Below, piece after piece: positions 34,476 through 43,446 of a DNA stretch of 52,726 nt. This stretch comes from Aestuariivita sp. GTDB lineage: Bacteria > Pseudomonadota > Alphaproteobacteria > Rhodobacterales > Rhodobacteraceae. The stretch lies in assembly GCF_021404545.1 (NCBI RefSeq), contig NZ_JAAWWD010000066.1, positions 1 through 52,726 on the forward strand, in the 5' to 3' direction. A model generated the notes under the pieces. The model saw nothing but the letters and a program-made list of their open reading frames with translations. It had not been told where the DNA came from and made no database searches. The translations under genes were made by a program, and so were the position numbers. Position 1 is the first letter of the stretch; every line of letters starts with the position of its first letter.

Positions 34476-35162
34476 TTAGACCTTGGGATCAAACACCAGG
34501 GGCCAGGGCGCCTCGATTGCGGCGGCAAGGGTGGCCACGAGATTGGGCAGCGCTTCGGGCGACGACCAGAGCTTGCCCCCTTCGGGATGCGCTTCGAACG
34601 CGGCTTCGCGCGCCGCCAGGATCGTGACCAGATTGATATACATGAAGATAAAGCGCTGATTGAGGATATCGGCAGGCAGACCGGGCAGGCAGGCGCGCAT
34701 GTGATCGAGGCTGCGACGATAGCCGATGTTGCTGTGCCCGTCCAATGCCTCGTCCATCAGGCGGCGGTGGTTGATCTGCAACGCGACGATGAAACGCATA
34801 TGTCCAAAACCGCTGGGCGCACTCTCTTCTCCCTGCGGAAGGGTTTCGACATCCACCAGCATCTTGATGATGTCGCGAACCGTGATCGTCTCCCCTCTGG
34901 CCTCCAACGCGTCCAGCGCTTTGCGTCGCGCGGTGTCGCTGCGATTGGCTCCATCAAGGACCAGTGCGCGGATCAGCCCGTCCTTGGACCGGAAATAGTA
35001 ATGCAGCGATGCCCCGTTGCGCAGCCCGGCTTCGGCCACGATATCGCGGACCGAGACACCGTCGATGCCCCGCTTTGAAAACAGGCGCTGCGCGGATGCC
35101 TTGAGGCGTTCCTCGGCCGGGTCTGCCGGAGCGTTCTTCTGCGGGGCGTTGTTGCGGGTCAT
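34476..35162 (-). CDS. TetR-family transcriptional regulator
   Basis: A 228-residue regulator with an N-terminal TetR helix-turn-helix at about 22-70 (LFSKRGIDGVSVRDIVAEAG, then LHYYFRSKDGLIRALVL) and a larger ligand domain. ATG 35162 gives the normal start; the frame upstream to 35411 lies inside the TRAP permease gene. It is the last gene of the minus-strand TRAP operon, 29 bases after the permease stop. It probably controls that operon and the divergent monooxygenase genes through repeats at 39552-39637. Confidence 0.88.
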   Translation of the reverse strand: MTRNNAPQKNAPADPAEERLKASAQRLFSKRGIDGVSVRDIVAEAGLRNGASLHYYFRSKDGLIRALVLDGANRSDTARRKALDALEARGETITVRDIIKMLVDVETLPQGEESAPSGFGHMRFIVALQINHRRLMDEALDGHSNIGYRRSLDHMRACLPGLPADILNQRFIFMYINLVTILAAREAAFEAHPEGGKLWSSPEALPNLVATLAAAIEAPWPLVFDPKV

Positions 35163-35191
35163 GGATGCCTTCTGCCTTTGGAATGGATCTT

Positions 35192-36499
35192 CTAACCGAA
35201 TGTCTGCGGCAGGAACAGGATCACCTGCGGTGCCAGCACCAGAACCAGCAGCACGATCAGATCCATAAGAAGAAACCACAGAATGCCGCGGAAGATCGCC
35301 GAGGTGGAGACCAGGTTTCCCACCACCGACTTGATGACGAATACGTTCATTCCGATGGGTGGTGTGATCATCCCGATTTCCAGAAGTTTGGTGAGGATAA
35401 TACCAAACCACAAAAGCTCGAACCCCGCGTCCGAGACGATGGGCAGGACAATGGGCAGGGTCAACAGCATCGCGCCGATCGGTTCCAGAAAGAGGCCCAG
35501 CAGCAGGTAAAGCAGCACGATGCCGAACAGGATCGTCATCGGACCCGCCTCTGCCGAAAGCACGAGATCGCTGAGAAAGCCGCCGGTGCCCGACAGGGCA
35601 AGGAACCGCGTCAGCAAACTGGCGCCAATACCGATGATGATCAGGGTTGAGGTGGTCAGAACCGTTTCCACAATCGCATCGGTGAACCGCTTCCAGGTCA
35701 GGCTGCCCCGCAGGGCCGCGATCAGGGTTGCCAGCGCCGCGCCCACCGCTCCGGCCTCCGTCGGGGTGAACACGCCCGAGAACAGCCCGCCGAAGATCCC
35801 GATCATCAGCAATAGAACCGGCCAGGTTTCGCGCAGGGCGAATAGCTTTTCGGTCATGCTTGCACGGTCGTCCAAGGACGGCGCGAGCGCAGGATTCAGC
35901 CAGACCCGGATCAGCACGACGATGACATAGCCAATTGCCGTAAGCACGCCTGCCGCGATCCCGCCGAGAAACAGCTGTGTCACCGAGACCTGGGCCACGA
36001 TGCCATAGAGGATGAGGATGATCGACGGCGGAATAAGCGCCCCGATCGTGCCGGCGACGGCCACCGTGCCGGTGGCCAGCTCGGGATGGTACTTCGCCTT
36101 CAGCATCTCAGGGACCGCGATGCGTCCCATGGTGGCCGAACACGCCACGGACGACCCCGAGACGGCCGCGAACCCTGCAGAGCCAAAGATCGCTGCGATG
36201 GCCAGCCCCCCCGGCAGGCCTGACAGCCACAACCGTGCCGCGTTGAAAAGACCCTGTGTCAGTTGGGTGTGATAGCAGATAAAGCCCAGCAGCAGGAACA
36301 TCGGTACCGAGGACAGGATCCAGTTCGCCGAAAACTGATAGGGGATCACCCCCAGCGACCCCCAGGCGACACGCCAGCCAAGAAGCGCCCAGAGGCCACA
36401 AAAGGACACGCCGATCAGAACCGGTCCGATGGGCATCCTGAGCGCGATCAGCACCAGCATCAGTGCCAGCGCCAACAGCCCGATTTCGACGCCGGTCAT
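35192..36499 (-). CDS. dctM: TRAP transporter large permease (DctM)
   Basis: A 435-residue membrane protein of the separate DctM type, with about 12 helices. Motifs include GSAGFAAVSGSSVACSATMG, GTIGALIPPSIILILYGIVA and PPIGMNVFVIKSVVG. It is the ion-coupled translocation subunit and pairs with the DctQ subunit encoded immediately upstream (4-base overlap). Unlike the two other TRAP systems in this window it is a classical three-gene system with a DctP receptor. Confidence 0.94.
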   Translation of the reverse strand: MTGVEIGLLALALMLVLIALRMPIGPVLIGVSFCGLWALLGWRVAWGSLGVIPYQFSANWILSSVPMFLLLGFICYHTQLTQGLFNAARLWLSGLPGGLAIAAIFGSAGFAAVSGSSVACSATMGRIAVPEMLKAKYHPELATGTVAVAGTIGALIPPSIILILYGIVAQVSVTQLFLGGIAAGVLTAIGYVIVVLIRVWLNPALAPSLDDRASMTEKLFALRETWPVLLLMIGIFGGLFSGVFTPTEAGAVGAALATLIAALRGSLTWKRFTDAIVETVLTTSTLIIIGIGASLLTRFLALSGTGGFLSDLVLSAEAGPMTILFGIVLLYLLLGLFLEPIGAMLLTLPIVLPIVSDAGFELLWFGIILTKLLEIGMITPPIGMNVFVIKSVVGNLVSTSAIFRGILWFLLMDLIVLLVLVLAPQVILFLPQTFG

Positions 36500-37026
36500 G
36501 AACGGGCTCCGTGTTCTGTATCTTCGTCAAGCCCGTCCGGTCGACCGGTCAGATAGCTGCCGAACCGCAGCAGCAGAACCGCGGCCATCAACCCGGTACC
36601 AAGCGGAAGCGCGAAATAGGCAGGCCAGACAGAAATGCGGGTGGCACCCTGAATCTGGCTGGCGCCCAGATCCCAGGCTTTAATCGCCGCGTCAAAGGTG
36701 CGCCATGCGATCAGCCCCATAACCGCGGCCGTCAGCAACAGCATCCAGCCTTTGAGATGATGGCGCAGCCGTGCAGGCATCAGCTCGGTCAGCACTTCGA
36801 CCGAGATATGTGCGCGCCGACGCTCGGCAAAGGCCATGGGCAGAAAGGTCGCGAGGATCATATAGTAGTAGGTCACCACGGTCAGAGTCCCGGTGAGCGG
36901 CCGATTGAAGACATAGCGCATGACCACGTCGGCGGTGACATGGACCATCATCAGGGCAATGGAGATACCGCCCAGAATGGTCGCTGCGCGTGACAGTCCC
37001 GCCACGGCCCGGCCCAGATAATGCAT
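36496..37026 (-). CDS. dctQ: TRAP transporter small permease (DctQ)
   Basis: A 176-residue four-helix membrane protein of the DctQ type (ILGGISIALMMVHVTADVVM, then YYYMILATFLPMAFAERRRA, with the usual ERRRAHISVEVL cytoplasmic loop). ATG 37026 (MHYLGRAV) starts just before the first helix; a longer frame from 37059 adds non-family residues. It bridges receptor and DctM. Confidence 0.92.
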   Translation of the reverse strand: MHYLGRAVAGLSRAATILGGISIALMMVHVTADVVMRYVFNRPLTGTLTVVTYYYMILATFLPMAFAERRRAHISVEVLTELMPARLRHHLKGWMLLLTAAVMGLIAWRTFDAAIKAWDLGASQIQGATRISVWPAYFALPLGTGLMAAVLLLRFGSYLTGRPDGLDEDTEHGARS

Positions 37027-37087
37027 GAGGCTGCCTCTTGTCCAAGGGGCCCCGGCCACACCACGCGGGTCTGGCCGGGGCGGTTCG

Positions 37088-38233
37088 TCACTGACCGTGA
37101 GTGGTGACGTCTACTTTTGAGTAGAGTTCGCTCCAGTAGAGGTCGGCCAGCGCCTCGGCGCTGTAGATTTCCTGTGTCAGGTCGACCCATTTCCGCAGCA
37201 GCGGGCGGAATTCTGCAAGCATCTCTTGGGCGCGCGCCACGCCCTGGTCCTGATACGTGTCGCGCAGCGTGGCGAGGTCATCCTCGACAAAGGCCGCGGT
37301 CCGTTCCAGCACGGCTGTGTCGGGCTCGTGAATCTCCACCCCGGCGGCGCGGATATTTTCAAGCACCTCGTCCTCACCCACCTGATAGGCCCATGTGCTG
37401 ACTGCGGACGCTTCGGCGCTCGCACGCATCACCGCGCGCCGTTCATCCGCGCCAAGGCTTTGCCAGGTGTCGCGGTTCATGTTGGACAGAGAGGCCACAT
37501 ACACCCCGCCCGGCGCACCGATGGTGATGTGTGTCACGGACTCGCCCATGCCGAAGTTCTGCACATCCGGCACCGACAACAGGATGCAGTCGAGCACGCC
37601 TTGCGACAACGCTTCGAGCATTTCATTGCCGGACATGGTGACCGGGGTCGCGCCGATGGCCTGTGACCAGCGCGCCCAGTTCGCGCCGCCGATGCGCAGG
37701 CGTGCGCCGTCCAGCTCGTCCATCGTACTGACCTTCCTGGTGCAGTTGAGCGCATAGCCCGGTGTGCCAGCAGCGCCGGTATAGACCTGGTTCTGCGCCG
37801 CGAATTCAGCGTTGCATTCCGGGCATTTGGTCAAAATGAACTCGGCCATTGCCCCGGCATAGGCCAGACCGGCGACACCGCGCGCCTCATCGCCCATCGT
37901 GTTGAGCAGCATCGAGGCGTCGAGGATCATGTTTGTATGCGGATATTCGGCGGTGAAATAGGTGCTCATCACCGCGCCGATATCGGCCAGCCCTTCGCGC
38001 AGCCCGGCCGATGTTTCGGCCATCGACAGCAGCGACATCGGGAAAACGCGCGCGCCGAGCGCGCCGTCGGTCTCTTGCGACAGGACGTCGGCAAAGCGTT
38101 CGCCGCCGGCGATGAGGTACGAGCCCGGCGGGTGGCCGATGGCAAATGTCAGCTCACGCGCTTCGGCAATGGTGACACTGAGGGCAAGCGCGGTGGCGGT
38201 CAGCCCCGCGGCAAGGTGTCGGGGTTTCATCAT
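37088..38233 (-). CDS. dctP: TRAP transporter substrate-binding protein (DctP family)
   Basis: A 381-residue periplasmic receptor with a signal peptide (LAAGLTATALALSVTIAEA, cut near residue 25) and the DctP opening LTFAIGHPPGSYLIAGGERF. A CPEC motif (KCPECNAEF) with a further Cys in YALNCTRKV may form disulfides or bind a ligand; this is not usual in DctP proteins. Its start overlaps the stop of the upstream hydrolase gene by 4 bases, so uptake and hydrolysis are coupled. Ligands are normally organic acids, here perhaps a keto or aromatic acid. Confidence 0.91.
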   Translation of the reverse strand: MMKPRHLAAGLTATALALSVTIAEARELTFAIGHPPGSYLIAGGERFADVLSQETDGALGARVFPMSLLSMAETSAGLREGLADIGAVMSTYFTAEYPHTNMILDASMLLNTMGDEARGVAGLAYAGAMAEFILTKCPECNAEFAAQNQVYTGAAGTPGYALNCTRKVSTMDELDGARLRIGGANWARWSQAIGATPVTMSGNEMLEALSQGVLDCILLSVPDVQNFGMGESVTHITIGAPGGVYVASLSNMNRDTWQSLGADERRAVMRASAEASAVSTWAYQVGEDEVLENIRAAGVEIHEPDTAVLERTAAFVEDDLATLRDTYQDQGVARAQEMLAEFRPLLRKWVDLTQEIYSAEALADLYWSELYSKVDVTTHGQ

Positions 38234-39507
38234 GTGGTAGTCCTCCCTTGGTAATGCGCGTCCGGTGTGTCTGGTCGCCTGTGTTCGGACGCGTTCCGCG
38301 TCCAGCGCGCCTGCGTCGTCATTCGATAGCCCAGGCAGGTATATGCGGCGTCGATCAGGGCCTGCCCGCGCACGTTGCGCGGTGACAAAAGCAGCCCCGG
38401 ACCCAGCCGGTTCATGGTGTAGCCAAACGCCAGCCCGGCATCGGGATCGGCGAACGCCACCGATCCGCCCGCGCCGATATGGCCGAACGCATGATCGCCA
38501 ATCAAAAAGCCCTCACCGCTCCGTGACGCGGCGCGGTTGTCCATACGCAGCATGAAACCTGGACCGAACCGGGTCGGAACCCGCAGGGTTTCGTCGCAAT
38601 GCGTGGCCGAGGAGGCCTCGGCGAAATCGGCGACCTGATCGGGGCAAAGCCCGATCTTGGTGCCGCCCTCGACCAGCGCGGCAAAAAGCTTGGCAAGGCT
38701 GCGCGCATTGCCGACACCGCCCGCCGCGCCGATTTCGGCGGCGCGCCCGGCGCGGGTATTCACCCCGCGCACCGCCCAGTCGCCCGAGTTGAAGGTGAAG
38801 GCGTTCGTTACCGTCCCTGTTTGCCGCGCGGCCTCCATAAAGGCGCTGGCAGGCTCGTCCCGACCGGGGCGATAGGGCAGCACGGGCGCGACCCGGCCCT
38901 CTTCCGAGGCAGGCAGGCCTATGTGGAAGTCCAGCCCGAGAGGCGCGGCGATCTCATTGCGGAACACCGTACCGAGGCTTTGGCCCGTGACGCGACGGAC
39001 GACTTCTCCGATCACAAAGCCATAGGTCAGCGCATGATAACCGACGCGTGTGCCCGGGGTCCAGTACGGCGCCTGTCTGGCCAGAAGATCGGTCATATAG
39101 GCGGTGTCGGTCAGCGCGTCTGGCTTGACCGTCTCGCGCAACGCAGGCAGGCCCAGGCTGTGATCGAGCATCATCCGCAGGGTGGCGCCTGCCTTAGCTG
39201 CCAGCAGCTCGGGCCAGATATCGCGCAAGGGCGCGTCGAGATCGAGCGCCCCGCCCGCGGCCAGCACATGTGCGCAGAGCGCCGTCGCCGGCTTGGTACA
39301 CGAAAACACGACATGCACCGTGTCGGCCTGCCAGGCCCCACCTTCGGGCGCGACCGATCCGCCCCACAGATCGACCACGCAGCGCCCGCCAACCACCAGC
39401 GACACCGACGCACCAAGCTCGTCACGCGTGTCGAAATTCTCTGCGAAAGCAGCGCGAACCGGTTCAAACCCCGGCTCTATGTGCCCGTGAATCGCTTTGT
39501 CCGGCAA
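38230..39507 (-). CDS. Beta-lactamase-fold serine hydrolase (family VIII esterase/EstB-like)
   Basis: A 425-residue serine hydrolase of the class C beta-lactamase/esterase VIII family. The nucleophile motif is S69-C-T-K72 (VFSCTKPATAL), and the Tyr motif is GYHALTYGFVIGEVVRRVTG, typical of EstB-like esterases rather than true beta-lactamases. No export signal is visible, so it is likely cytoplasmic. I place the start at TTG 39507, which has AGGAGG 8 bases upstream; an ATG at 39576 would lie inside the repeat-bearing promoter. Divergent from a Baeyer-Villiger monooxygenase, it is a good candidate to hydrolyse the ester or lactone that enzyme makes. Confidence 0.85.
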   Translation of the reverse strand: MPDKAIHGHIEPGFEPVRAAFAENFDTRDELGASVSLVVGGRCVVDLWGGSVAPEGGAWQADTVHVVFSCTKPATALCAHVLAAGGALDLDAPLRDIWPELLAAKAGATLRMMLDHSLGLPALRETVKPDALTDTAYMTDLLARQAPYWTPGTRVGYHALTYGFVIGEVVRRVTGQSLGTVFRNEIAAPLGLDFHIGLPASEEGRVAPVLPYRPGRDEPASAFMEAARQTGTVTNAFTFNSGDWAVRGVNTRAGRAAEIGAAGGVGNARSLAKLFAALVEGGTKIGLCPDQVADFAEASSATHCDETLRVPTRFGPGFMLRMDNRAASRSGEGFLIGDHAFGHIGAGGSVAFADPDAGLAFGYTMNRLGPGLLLSPRNVRGQALIDAAYTCLGYRMTTQARWTRNASEHRRPDTPDAHYQGRTTT

Positions 39508-39551
39508 CTGTCCCCCTCCTGTCCGGGCATGGCCCGACCGTTCCAACGCAC

Positions 39552-39637
39552 TCAAGAAATTGACGTCTTGACACATTTATACGGCTGTTTAAAACAATCA
39601 TTTTAGTACGCTACCCAGAATGATCTGCTTGTCAAGA
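39552..39637. promoter_or_regulatory. Divergent promoter with repeated TCAAGA half-sites
   Basis: TCAAGA (39552-39557) and TCTTGA (39566-39571) form a perfect palindrome with an 8-base gap. A third TCAAGA is at 39632-39637, giving a second, wider 7-base inverted repeat (TCTTGAC 39566-39572 with GTCAAGA 39631-39637). A small TGTTT-A-AAACA palindrome lies between them. This AT-rich stretch separates the divergent hydrolase and monooxygenase genes and is the likely operator of the TetR protein at 34476-35162. Confidence 0.5.
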
Positions 39638-39688
39638 GGCTGAGATTTAGGATGGCCCGGCCCAATCGCCGCGGAGGAGAGAGAGACG

Positions 39689-41629
39689 ATGACCGACACA
39701 TCTGGACTGGCACAGGACCGGCACACCCGGTTTTCCGAGGCCGTTGCGATTGCCAATGTGCCCACCCTGCTGATGGTGCTTGTCCAGATGACGGGTGATC
39801 TGCGCTGGCTGGATGCGCCCTATGCGCCACAGCGCGGGCGCGGCCTGGACGACAATGACAGTGGCGGGTTGCCCGCCGACGTGCAGGACGAGATCCGCGC
39901 CGCCGCCTTCGACGCGATGACCGCGTGGGACCGGGGCACGCCCCTTGCATTGCCCGAACCGTCGCCAGAGATACTGGCACGCATGCTGGAAGTGTCGATG
40001 GGTGAGCCGATCCCGCCGGAATATGGTCGCAACGTGGCCGCTGGTCTGGGGATCGGTCCCGATGCGCGGGTGCCGCGACGGCTGAACGTACCCAAAGGGT
40101 TTCGCGCCATCATCATCGGTGCGGGCGTGTCGGGCATCTGTGCCGCCATCCGGTTCAAACAGGCGGGCATCCCGTTCGAGATTTTCGAGAAGGACGCCTC
40201 GGTCGGCGGGACGTGGTACGAGAACCGCTATCCCGGATGCGGTGTGGACACGCCAAACCACCTCTATTCCTTTTCCTTCGCGCCGCATGACTGGCAGCAC
40301 TATTTTGCCTTGCGCGACGAGCTTTACGAGTACTTCCACGGCGTGGCCGAGGCCCACGGTATTCTGCCGCATGTCCGGCTGAACACCCCGGTGCAGAAGG
40401 CTGAATGGGATGCGGACACGCGGTCCTGGCAGGTGACAATCCAGACCCCCGAAGGCCAGACCGAGACCCATCAAAGCGATATCGTCATCTCTGGCGTGGG
40501 GGTTCTGAACATCCCGCACGTGCCGCCCATTGACGGGCTGGACAGTTTTGACGGTCCCAGCTTTCACACCGCCCAATGGCCCGAGGCGTTCGACCTGGCC
40601 GACAAGCGCGTCGCGATTGTCGGCAACGGGGCCACGGCGATGCAGGTTGTCCCTGCCATCGCCGACGAGGTCTCGCATCTGACGATCTTTGCCCGGTCCA
40701 AGCAATGGGCCGCGCCATTCCCCAAGTTCCGCCAGGAGGTGCCCGACGCGATCCGCTTCCTGCTGAGCGAGGTGCCTCTCTATCAGGCGTGGTATCGGCA
40801 GCGCCTGGCATGGACCTTTAACGACCGCATCCACCCCTCGTTGCAAAAGGACCCGGATTGGCCTTACCCCGAAACCGCGCTCAATGCCGAGAATGACGCG
40901 CATCGCCGACATTTCGTCAGCTATATGCGCCAGGAGCTTGGCGACCGTCAGGACCTGTTGGACAAGGTGATGCCCGACTATCCGCCCTTCGGCAAGCGGA
41001 TGTTGCTGGACAATGGCTGGTTCCGGACCGTGGCGCGCGCCGATGTCGATCTGGTCGCGGAGCGGCTGGCGCGGATCGAGGGCCGGACCCTGATCGCGGG
41101 CGATGGGACGCGCCACGAGGCGGATGTGTTGATCCTCGCAACCGGGTTCAAGGCCACGGCGCTGTTGTCGTCCTACGAGGTGCGTGGGCGCAATGGCCTG
41201 AGCGTGACCGAGGCCTGGGACGGTGATGACGCGCGCGCCTATCTGGGAACGGCGGTCAGCGGGTTTCCCAATTTCTTCACCCTGCTGGGGCCGAATGTCG
41301 GGCTGGGACACGGGGGCAGTATCATCACACCCATTGAAAACCAGATGGACTACGTGATGAGCCTGCTGGAGCAGATGTTCGAGGCCGGCATCGAGACGGT
41401 CGAGGTGCGCGAGGATGTCTACCGCACCTATAATGAAAAAGTGGATGCCGCGCATGAGCGCATGGTGTGGACCCATCCCGGGATGGATAACTGGTATCGC
41501 AACACGCGCGGCCGGGTGCTTGCCATCACACCGTGGCGCAACGACGATTTCTGGCGGATGACCCGCCATGCCGCGCTGGACGATTACCTTGTTGCAAAGC
41601 ATCGCCCCAGCCAAGACGCCGTGGCCTGA
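39689..41629 (+). CDS. Baeyer-Villiger flavin monooxygenase (4-hydroxyacetophenone monooxygenase-like)
   Basis: A 646-residue type I Baeyer-Villiger monooxygenase that inserts oxygen beside a carbonyl, turning ketones into esters or lactones with NADPH and FAD. The FAD Rossmann motif is GAGVSG at 144-149, and the BVMO fingerprint FDGPSFHTAQWP is at 287-298 with all key residues (F, G, H, W, P). The NADPH Rossmann motif GNGATA is at 312-317. The extra 140 residues before the first Rossmann motif match the extended N-terminus of 4-hydroxyacetophenone monooxygenase. It starts the plus-strand unit with a GGAGGAGAG ribosome site. Confidence 0.93.
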   Translation: MTDTSGLAQDRHTRFSEAVAIANVPTLLMVLVQMTGDLRWLDAPYAPQRGRGLDDNDSGGLPADVQDEIRAAAFDAMTAWDRGTPLALPEPSPEILARMLEVSMGEPIPPEYGRNVAAGLGIGPDARVPRRLNVPKGFRAIIIGAGVSGICAAIRFKQAGIPFEIFEKDASVGGTWYENRYPGCGVDTPNHLYSFSFAPHDWQHYFALRDELYEYFHGVAEAHGILPHVRLNTPVQKAEWDADTRSWQVTIQTPEGQTETHQSDIVISGVGVLNIPHVPPIDGLDSFDGPSFHTAQWPEAFDLADKRVAIVGNGATAMQVVPAIADEVSHLTIFARSKQWAAPFPKFRQEVPDAIRFLLSEVPLYQAWYRQRLAWTFNDRIHPSLQKDPDWPYPETALNAENDAHRRHFVSYMRQELGDRQDLLDKVMPDYPPFGKRMLLDNGWFRTVARADVDLVAERLARIEGRTLIAGDGTRHEADVLILATGFKATALLSSYEVRGRNGLSVTEAWDGDDARAYLGTAVSGFPNFFTLLGPNVGLGHGGSIITPIENQMDYVMSLLEQMFEAGIETVEVREDVYRTYNEKVDAAHERMVWTHPGMDNWYRNTRGRVLAITPWRNDDFWRMTRHAALDDYLVAKHRPSQDAVA

Positions 41630-41717
41630 AGCCCGACGATCACCGATGCACGCGCCGCGCGGACCGGCCGGAGGACCGACCGCGCAGCGCGCCAAACCAG
41701 ACCCGAAGGGAGGACCC

Positions 41718-43376
41718 ATGTTTGACGTCGCCGAGAGCCCCCAAAGCCCAGAAACAACCGATCCGCGGATACCACCGCGCGACCGCGTGGTCACGCGGGA
41801 CCTGATCGACCGCCACGCATCCGAACGCCCAGACAAGGTGGTCGTCAAATTCGACGATACCGGCGAAGAATGGAGCTATGCCCGGTTCCGCGACTTGGTG
41901 ATCCAGACCGGTCTGGGCTTGCAGGCCCAGGGTGTGACCCAAGGCGATCATGTCCTTGTCTTCACACCCAACAGCCGCGAGCAGTTGCGCATCTTCTTTG
42001 CGCTCAACTATATCGGGGCGATCTATGTTCCGATCAACACGGCCTATAAGGGACAGTTGCTGGAACATGTGATCGGCGTCTCCGACGCGCGGCTGGCGGT
42101 GGTGCATGCCTCGCTTGCCGACCGCCTGTCGGGGATCAAGCTGCACGCGCTGGAACGTCTGGTTGTGGTGGGCGGTGCGGTACCCGAAACGCCTGCGTTG
42201 CCTGCCGAAACCTATGAGGACGCGCTGCTGCCCCGGACGGGTACGCTGGCGCCCCTGTCGCGCCCGATTGAGTCTTGGGATCCGATGGCGATCATCTATA
42301 CCTCGGGCACGACGGGGCCGTCCAAGGGGGTCCTGGTCTCGTATCTGCACCTGTTCACCAATGCCGGTCCAGAAAGCTGGCCTTTTGTGACCGCCGAGGA
42401 CCGCTATCTGATCAATGCGCCGATGTTTCATATCGGCGGTATGGGCCCGATGTTTTGCATGCTGGCCCGGGGCGGATCCTTTGCCATGGTCGACCGGTTC
42501 GATACCGCCACCTATTGGCAATCGGTACGCAATACGCAAAGCACGGTGGCGTTTCTTCTGGGGGTCATGGCGACCTTTCTGGAAAAACAGGACGCCAGTG
42601 ACGACGAAGCCGACAATCCGCTGCGTCTGGTTCTGATGGTGCCACTGGCGGCCAATTCCGAGAGCTTTGCATCGCGCTTTGATGTCGAAGTCTACACGAT
42701 CTTCAATATGACCGAGATTTCGACCCCGATCGTGTCGGATCCAAATCCCAAGGTACGCGGCACCTGCGGCAAGCCGAGACCCGGCGTCGAAGTCCGTCTG
42801 GTCGATGACAATGATTGTGAGGTCCCCCGCGGCATGGTCGGGGAAATGGTGGTGCGAACCGACCGCCCCTGGGGCATGATGAGCGGCTATTACAAGAACC
42901 CCGAAGCAACCGCCGAGGCCTGGCGCAACGGCTGGTTCCATACCGGAGACGCCTTTACCTGCGATGCGGAAGGTCATTTCTTCTTTGTGGACCGGATGAA
43001 GGACGCGATCCGGCGGCGGGGCGAGAATATCTCCTCGTTCGAGGTTGAGGCCGAGGTTTGCGCCCATCCCGACATTGCCGAGGCAGCCGCCGTCGCCGTG
43101 CCGTCGGAGGTGAGCGAGGATGACGTTCTGGTCTGTGTGGCTCCGGTGGAGGGGCGCGTGCTGGATCCGGTCCAACTGATCGGTTTTCTCAGGGACCGAA
43201 TGGCCTATTTCATGGTGCCCCGCTATGTCCGGGTGATCGAGGGCGGCTTGCCCAAAACCCCCAGCGCCAAGGTTCTGAAACACGAACTGCGCGCCGAAGG
43301 GGTCACCCCCGACACCTGGGACCGCGCGGCGGCGGGCATCCACATCAAGAGCGAGCGGTTTGACCGCAGCGCCTGA
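41718..43376 (+). CDS. AMP-forming acyl-CoA synthetase
   Basis: A 552-residue ANL-superfamily ligase. The P-loop motif is IIYTSGTTGPSKGV, the hinge region is NGWFHTGDAFTCDAEGHFFF, and the C-terminal catalytic lysine lies in LPKTPSAKVLKHEL. It adenylates a carboxylate and loads CoA. ATG 41718 has GGGAGGA upstream; the longer frame from 41568 overlaps the monooxygenase gene. It probably activates the acid released after ketone oxidation and ester cleavage. It is only a distant relative of the ligase at 45157-46788. Confidence 0.92.
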   Translation: MFDVAESPQSPETTDPRIPPRDRVVTRDLIDRHASERPDKVVVKFDDTGEEWSYARFRDLVIQTGLGLQAQGVTQGDHVLVFTPNSREQLRIFFALNYIGAIYVPINTAYKGQLLEHVIGVSDARLAVVHASLADRLSGIKLHALERLVVVGGAVPETPALPAETYEDALLPRTGTLAPLSRPIESWDPMAIIYTSGTTGPSKGVLVSYLHLFTNAGPESWPFVTAEDRYLINAPMFHIGGMGPMFCMLARGGSFAMVDRFDTATYWQSVRNTQSTVAFLLGVMATFLEKQDASDDEADNPLRLVLMVPLAANSESFASRFDVEVYTIFNMTEISTPIVSDPNPKVRGTCGKPRPGVEVRLVDDNDCEVPRGMVGEMVVRTDRPWGMMSGYYKNPEATAEAWRNGWFHTGDAFTCDAEGHFFFVDRMKDAIRRRGENISSFEVEAEVCAHPDIAEAAAVAVPSEVSEDDVLVCVAPVEGRVLDPVQLIGFLRDRMAYFMVPRYVRVIEGGLPKTPSAKVLKHELRAEGVTPDTWDRAAAGIHIKSERFDRSA

Positions 43377-43446
43377 ACAGGAGCGCAATGCGCGCAGCCG
43401 GACAGGGGGCGGTCGCGGGCGGATATCGTCATAGGGAGGAACAGAA

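Noticed and set aside
38230-39507. Antibiotic-resistance beta-lactamase
   Set aside because: The SxxK and GYHALT motifs fit EstB-like esterases; there is no export signal, and the neighbours are catabolic.
39647-41848. Minus-strand open frame of 733 codons opposite the BVMO gene
   Set aside because: It is antisense to a protein with all BVMO fingerprints and has no recognisable domains; codon bias explains it.
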